Source: Candidatus Brocadia sp. (lineage in GTDB: Bacteria; Planctomycetota; Brocadiia; Brocadiales; Brocadiaceae). Taken from it: a stretch of DNA of 19,575 nt. The stretch covers positions 1 through 19,575 of the forward strand of contig JAUQXU010000214.1 of assembly GCA_030837935.1 (NCBI GenBank), given 5' to 3'. Positions 16,651-19,575 of this stretch are shown piece after piece (position 1 is the stretch's first letter; each line of letters opens with the position of its first letter). A program made the translations under genes and the position numbers. Under the pieces are notes generated by a model. That model did no database searches. It was not told the origin of the DNA and saw only the letters and a program-made list of their open reading frames with translations.

Positions 16651-16686
16651 GAAAAAGTAGCCGAAGGCCTAATCTAACGTATAGGA

Positions 16687-16738
16687 ATTTCAAACACCCC
16701 CCAATAATCCCCCCGTAAACGGGGGGACACAGGGGGTA
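16687..16738. repeat. Dispersed poly-C/poly-G palindromic repeat, copy 2
   Basis: Begins ATTTCAAACACCCCCC and carries the same 8-bp inverted repeat (CCCCCCGT-aa-ACGGGGGG, 16709-16726) as the copy at 450-499. It is flanked by the 14-base direct repeat described for the surrounding stretch. Confidence 0.75.
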
Positions 16739-17194
16739 ACAAAATACAAGTTGCCGAAGGCCTAATTAATAAACAAATTATACTACGTAAAACATGAAAA
16801 AGCAATTCAACAAAGTTATTATATACATTTTGGTTGAATTTAACAACACGCCTCCATGAATTATGATGAAATTATGGTAAAGAATTTTTTTTATATCTAT
16901 AGCTGAAAAACATGCAGATAATTACCCTACCCTTAGGGGGAAAATATGTGGATAAAAAGTAGTTTAAAAAAAATTTCATATGGTGTAGGTTCTTAATTAT
17001 AAAATAGTTAAGAAAACAGAATTAGCTGTTTAAATAACTGATTTGACAAACTCAAGGTACGACTATAACAGCACAATAATGGTGTTGAATAAAGATATAT
17101 TTGTAACATAAATGCGGCTATTTTAGGTACAAGAATCGCTAGAAAAGTATTACGCGAATTGTTTGTTTTATAGGGTCATTAAAGGAGAGGACGT

Positions 17195-17530
17195 ATGGTA
17201 AATAATGTAAACCCCTCGGCATCAAGGCTTCTTGAGCAGATAAAAAGATTATCTGCTCAAGAAGCTAAAAAGGACGTTAACCATATTGATTTTAAAAACG
17301 ATGTAATGAATAATCGTACGAATAATGTATCGGCACTTAAAAGAGCGAATTTATTGAATAATATAGAAAAGATACAGAAAAAAAACGATATACCTATTCA
17401 GGTATCAGAAAATGTTAAAAATGCAACCTCGGTGTACAATGTTCAAACATCAGAATGGCCTAAAGCTATACATGAGAAAAATATCAATCGCAAGGAACCG
17501 ATAGGTTCTTTTTTAGATATTTACGTGTAA
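17195..17530 (+). CDS. Hypothetical 111-residue protein
   Basis: I do not recognise this protein. It is hydrophilic and rich in Asn and Lys, with no signal peptide or membrane segment. Residues 8-25 (ASRLLEQIKRLSAQEAKK) and 45-63 (VSALKRANLLNNIEKIQKK) look like amphipathic helices, and it ends GSFLDIYV. A clear AAAGGAGAGG precedes the ATG at good spacing, which supports real translation. An anti-sigma factor of the FlgM kind was considered because of size and charge, but no FlgM motif is present. The DNA for residues 11-24 forms a perfect 17-bp hairpin. A second hairpin follows the stop codon. Confidence 0.65.
   Translation: MVNNVNPSASRLLEQIKRLSAQEAKKDVNHIDFKNDVMNNRTNNVSALKRANLLNNIEKIQKKNDIPIQVSENVKNATSVYNVQTSEWPKAIHEKNINRKEPIGSFLDIYV
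17227..17265 (+). repeat. Perfect 17-bp hairpin inside the 5' part of the 17195 gene
   Basis: GCTTCTTGAGCAGATAA (17227-17243) and its exact complement (17249-17265) flank a 5-base spacer, AAAGA. The stem starts 32 bases after the start codon and would be very stable in the mRNA. There is no T-run after it. Confidence 0.85.
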
Positions 17531-17540
17531 GAGAAAGGAG

Positions 17541-17591
17541 TAGCAAGCTGATTTTCGAAGAAAAGGAGGAAAGCGAAAAATCAGCTTGCTA
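17541..17591 (+). repeat. Long hairpin with a GGAGG loop after the 17195 gene
   Basis: TAGCAAGCTGATTTTCG (17541-17557) pairs with CGAAAAATCAGCTTGCTA (17574-17591) with one unpaired A. The 16-base loop contains AAAAGGAGGAAA. Further GGAG motifs lie just before (17536-17539) and after (AAAAGGAGAA, 17591-17600). No start codon follows at usable distance. The lack of a T-run argues against a simple terminator. Confidence 0.75.
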
Positions 17592-17662
17592 AAAGGAGAA
17601 CAATTATAACTGTATAAACATATATAATTCAAAAAAAGTTCCGATGTACTAAAAATTTATTT

Positions 17663-17690
17663 TTGTGTTTGTATAAAATTAAATTATAAT
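17663..17690 (+). promoter_or_regulatory. Candidate promoter for the degP operon
   Basis: TTGTGT (17663-17668) is separated by 16 bases from a perfect TATAAT (17685-17690). Transcription would begin near 17697, before the small ORF at 17728. The region is AT-rich, so chance matches are likely. Confidence 0.4.
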
Positions 17691-17727
17691 TATAAAAAGA
17701 TTGAAAGGATAGAAAGATTGAAGATTA

Positions 17728-17826
17728 ATGAAATTAGACAGGAAAAGGGGTAGAAAGAAAAGACTGAGTCCGCATCTGTTCCCTCGTAAGGATAGAAATG
17801 GTTCAATTTGGCTGTGTCAAAAATGA
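17728..17826 (+). CDS. Possible basic 32-residue leader ORF
   Basis: ATG at 17728 opens MKLDRKRGRKKRLSPHLFPR... ending ...SIWLCQK at TGA 17824-17826. It is strongly basic in its first half, with 11 Lys or Arg among the first 21 residues. Its stop codon overlaps the ATG at 17823 of the membrane protein gene as ATGA, the same 4-base arrangement that joins that gene to degP. No strong ribosome binding site precedes it (only GAAG), so it may be spurious. I do not recognise the sequence. Confidence 0.3.
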   Translation: MKLDRKRGRKKRLSPHLFPRKDRNGSIWLCQK

Positions 17827-18041
17827 AGACCTTGAACAAAATGCTCCTGCTTCTCGGTATATGTATGGCATATATTTCAATTGTCTATTTGACCTTTTAT
17901 GCGGTCGCAAGGGTACATAGAACAAATGATCCTGTGTTTGCGAAAAGGGTAGTTATTTTAACTTTCTTTGTAGATGTTTGTATATTTGCAGGTAGCGGAT
18001 TTTTAGTTTATAAACTGAAATTCCCCACGGATAAAAAATGA
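17823..18041 (+). CDS. Small two-helix membrane protein upstream of degP
   Basis: A 72-residue protein with two clear hydrophobic helices, at about residues 8-28 (MLLLLGICMAYISIVYLTFYA) and 43-63 (VVILTFFVDVCIFAGSGFLVY). They are joined by a polar loop, RVHRTNDPVFAKR, and followed by a Lys-rich end. I do not recognise the family. The ATG at 17823 is preferred because its ATGA overlaps the stop of the small basic ORF; in-frame GTG (17814) and TTG (17808) are alternatives without better binding sites. Its own stop overlaps the degP start by ATGA, so the two are translationally coupled. A role with the protease at the inner membrane is possible but is only inference. Confidence 0.65.
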   Translation: MKTLNKMLLLLGICMAYISIVYLTFYAVARVHRTNDPVFAKRVVILTFFVDVCIFAGSGFLVYKLKFPTDKK

Positions 18042-19549
18042 AATGTGTAAAAATCTTAATTTTATGGTGGATAGTAACTTCCTCCCTATTTTTTCTCCAG
18101 AGTCACCTTGTTTTTGCAACCAGAAATGCCGGGATTGACAGATTAAGACAAGAACTCCTGGAACTTGAAAAGGCCACAAAACCTTTTATTCAAACCTTTC
18201 GAAAGGTTTCACAACTGGTCAGCCCGTCTGTTGTCAGTTTAAGCACAGAGAAAAAGGAGTTATCGAAGGATAGTAAGGAAACTGAACCATCGCCGCCATC
18301 TCAAAATTTTCCACCCAAACGTGACCCCCACGCTGAAAACATGCCTAAAAAAGGGCTCGGTTCGGGAATTATTATAGACGAACGCGGCTATATTTTGACG
18401 AACAACCATGTTGTGAGTGGCTTTTCTGAAGAGGAAATCACTGTGGTTACTTATAACGGGGAACAATACAAGCATGTCAAGCTCGTTGGCGCCGACCCGA
18501 ATACAGACATTGCAGTTATTAAAATAGAAGGGGAGGATTTCCTGCCACTCGAATTTGGTGATTCTGAAGAAGTGCAAGTGGGGGATTGGGTTATTGCTAT
18601 AGGGAGTCCCTTTGGGTATCAGCAAACAGTTTCTACAGGTATTATCAGTGCCAAGGGAAGAACCCATGTCATTCCGTTCGAACTTCCTTTTATTTATGAA
18701 GATTTTTTCCAAACCGATGCTGCCATTAACCCTGGCAATAGTGGAGGGCCGCTCGTCAATCTCAGGGGTGAGTTAATTGGGATAAATACTGCCATTGCAA
18801 CCCGATCTGGTGGTTTCCAAGGTGTAGGATTTGCAATTTCTGCCAGTATTGCAAAAGAAACTGTTGAAAACATCATGGCTACAGGGATTGTGGTGCGCGG
18901 GTATTTGGGTGTGGGAACACACGATATTAATGACGAATTGGCTGGAGTGCTGGGCCTAAAAGACAAAAAAGAAATTGTTCACCGTTTCGGCTTAACAGCT
19001 GAGAAGGGTGCGTTCGTCTTGGAGGTGTGGAGTGATACTCCCGCATCAAAGGCAGGCATCTCTCCGGGGGATATTATTTCTGAGATAGGTGGGAAAAAAA
19101 TCGAAAACACTATAGACCTTCAGCATGCTATTCGTCGTGCAAAGGTAGATGCAAAAGTCATCGTGAAGGTCATGCGAAACGGTGTAGAAAGCGCTCTTGA
19201 GGTTATGGTGGAGCGGCAGCCACAAGACCTTGCCGGTAAAACGTATGTTGCTATCCGGAAACCCGACGAATCTACGAAATTTTCTTCCGGGTTGGTGGTT
19301 GATGATTTGAAACCGGAAATTGCAAAATCACTGGGGTTCGAAGGTGACCATGGTGTATTAGTCGTCGATGTTGAGATCGATAGCCCGGCAGACCGGGCTG
19401 GTATACGGCCCGGCGATTTAATCACTAAAGTTGGCACAAAAGAGGTAAGTTCTGTTTTAGAGTTTATGGCGCTTATGGACGAATTCATAGAAACAGACAG
19501 GCCGGTAAGCATTTTTGTGAAGAATAAAGGTTTTGTGACGTTGAAATAG
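18038..19549 (+). CDS. degP: Periplasmic serine endoprotease, Do/DegP/HtrA type
   Basis: A 503-residue S1C protease and chaperone for envelope protein quality control. A signal peptide covers residues 1-27, with likely cleavage VFA|TRN. The protease domain has all three catalytic residues: His124 (LTNNHVVSG), Asp157 (NTDIAVIKI) and Ser235 (NPGNSGGPLVN). The activation-domain segment GVGFAIS is at 262-268. A proline/charged linker at about 71-104 may correspond to the LA-loop region. Two PDZ domains follow. The first is at about 287-392, with DTPASKAGISPGDIISEIGGK. The second is at about 414-503, with SPADRAGIRPGDLITKVG. Length and order match DegP/MucD, not the single-PDZ DegS. The ATG at 18038 overlaps the previous gene's stop as ATGA. 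The gene is complete and ends 26 bases before the window's right edge. Confidence 0.95.
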   Translation: MKCVKILILWWIVTSSLFFLQSHLVFATRNAGIDRLRQELLELEKATKPFIQTFRKVSQLVSPSVVSLSTEKKELSKDSKETEPSPPSQNFPPKRDPHAENMPKKGLGSGIIIDERGYILTNNHVVSGFSEEEITVVTYNGEQYKHVKLVGADPNTDIAVIKIEGEDFLPLEFGDSEEVQVGDWVIAIGSPFGYQQTVSTGIISAKGRTHVIPFELPFIYEDFFQTDAAINPGNSGGPLVNLRGELIGINTAIATRSGGFQGVGFAISASIAKETVENIMATGIVVRGYLGVGTHDINDELAGVLGLKDKKEIVHRFGLTAEKGAFVLEVWSDTPASKAGISPGDIISEIGGKKIENTIDLQHAIRRAKVDAKVIVKVMRNGVESALEVMVERQPQDLAGKTYVAIRKPDESTKFSSGLVVDDLKPEIAKSLGFEGDHGVLVVDVEIDSPADRAGIRPGDLITKVGTKEVSSVLEFMALMDEFIETDRPVSIFVKNKGFVTLK

Positions 19550-19575
19550 AATTTAAAGGCTTATATAACCTCTTC

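Larger units (their letters stand above)
16578..17194. other. Gene-free stretch with repeats between ssrA and the 17195 gene
   Basis: No protein-like frame is visible in 617 bases. The left half holds two dispersed repeats (16602-16650 and 16687-16738) and a 14-base direct repeat, GCCGAAGGCCTAAT, at 16660-16673 and 16753-16766, one on each side of the second repeat. The right half is very AT-rich. A weak TTGACA (17043-17048) with TATAAC 15 bases later (17064-17069) could be a promoter for the 17195 gene, but the spacing is short. Confidence 0.6.

Noticed and set aside
17195..17530. FlgM-like anti-sigma factor
   Set aside because: Size and charge fit, but no FlgM C-terminal motif is seen and no flagellar genes are nearby.
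17798..17920. 40-codon frame starting ATGGTTCAATTT
   Set aside because: It overlaps the membrane protein gene in another frame and shows no protein-like features.

Overview
The window looks like a chromosomal segment of a Gram-negative bacterium with AT-rich DNA. The Gram-negative inference rests on an LPS heptosyltransferase, a lipobox-bearing exported protein and a periplasmic Do-type protease. Planctomycetota of the anammox type (Brocadiales) is my best guess, based on overall gene flavour and the poly-C/poly-G intergenic repeats. That assignment is inference and no marker gene in the window proves it.

Left part (1-5000). A membrane-embedded N-terminus of a probable sensor kinase leaves the left edge on the minus strand. 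Divergently comes an LPS heptosyltransferase (waaF type) broken by one frameshift at a T-run. Convergent to it is a Ca2+/Na+ antiporter. Upstream of the antiporter, on the same strand, lie murD and two small HicB-like genes without a visible HicA partner. The first HicB-like gene has a perfect inverted repeat centred on its start codon.

Central part (5100-16091). A consensus-like promoter drives a leader that reads as a class I cyclic-di-nucleotide (GEMM) riboswitch. Its 3' part doubles as the 5' arm of a strong intrinsic terminator. Five large plus-strand genes follow: a metallophosphoesterase with an internal transmembrane hairpin, a GMC oxidoreductase with a four-cysteine motif, a haem dioxygenase lipoprotein resembling plant fatty-acid alpha-dioxygenases, and two translationally coupled ThDP-dependent enzymes. 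The second ThDP protein has lost the cofactor-anchoring GDG motif, which suggests a heteromeric enzyme with a shared active site. Read together, the block could be a signal-controlled fatty-acid alpha-oxidation or lipid-modification cluster. This is the most unusual content of the window, but the joint function is inference.

Right part (16225-19575). A complete one-piece tmRNA gene (ssrA) lies on the minus strand, then about 600 bases of gene-free DNA with dispersed palindromic repeats. Next is an unrecognised 111-residue protein whose gene carries a perfect 17-bp hairpin near its start, and then a hairpin with a GGAGG loop. A basic 32-codon ORF, a two-helix membrane protein and a DegP/HtrA protease follow, linked by two 4-base ATGA overlaps.
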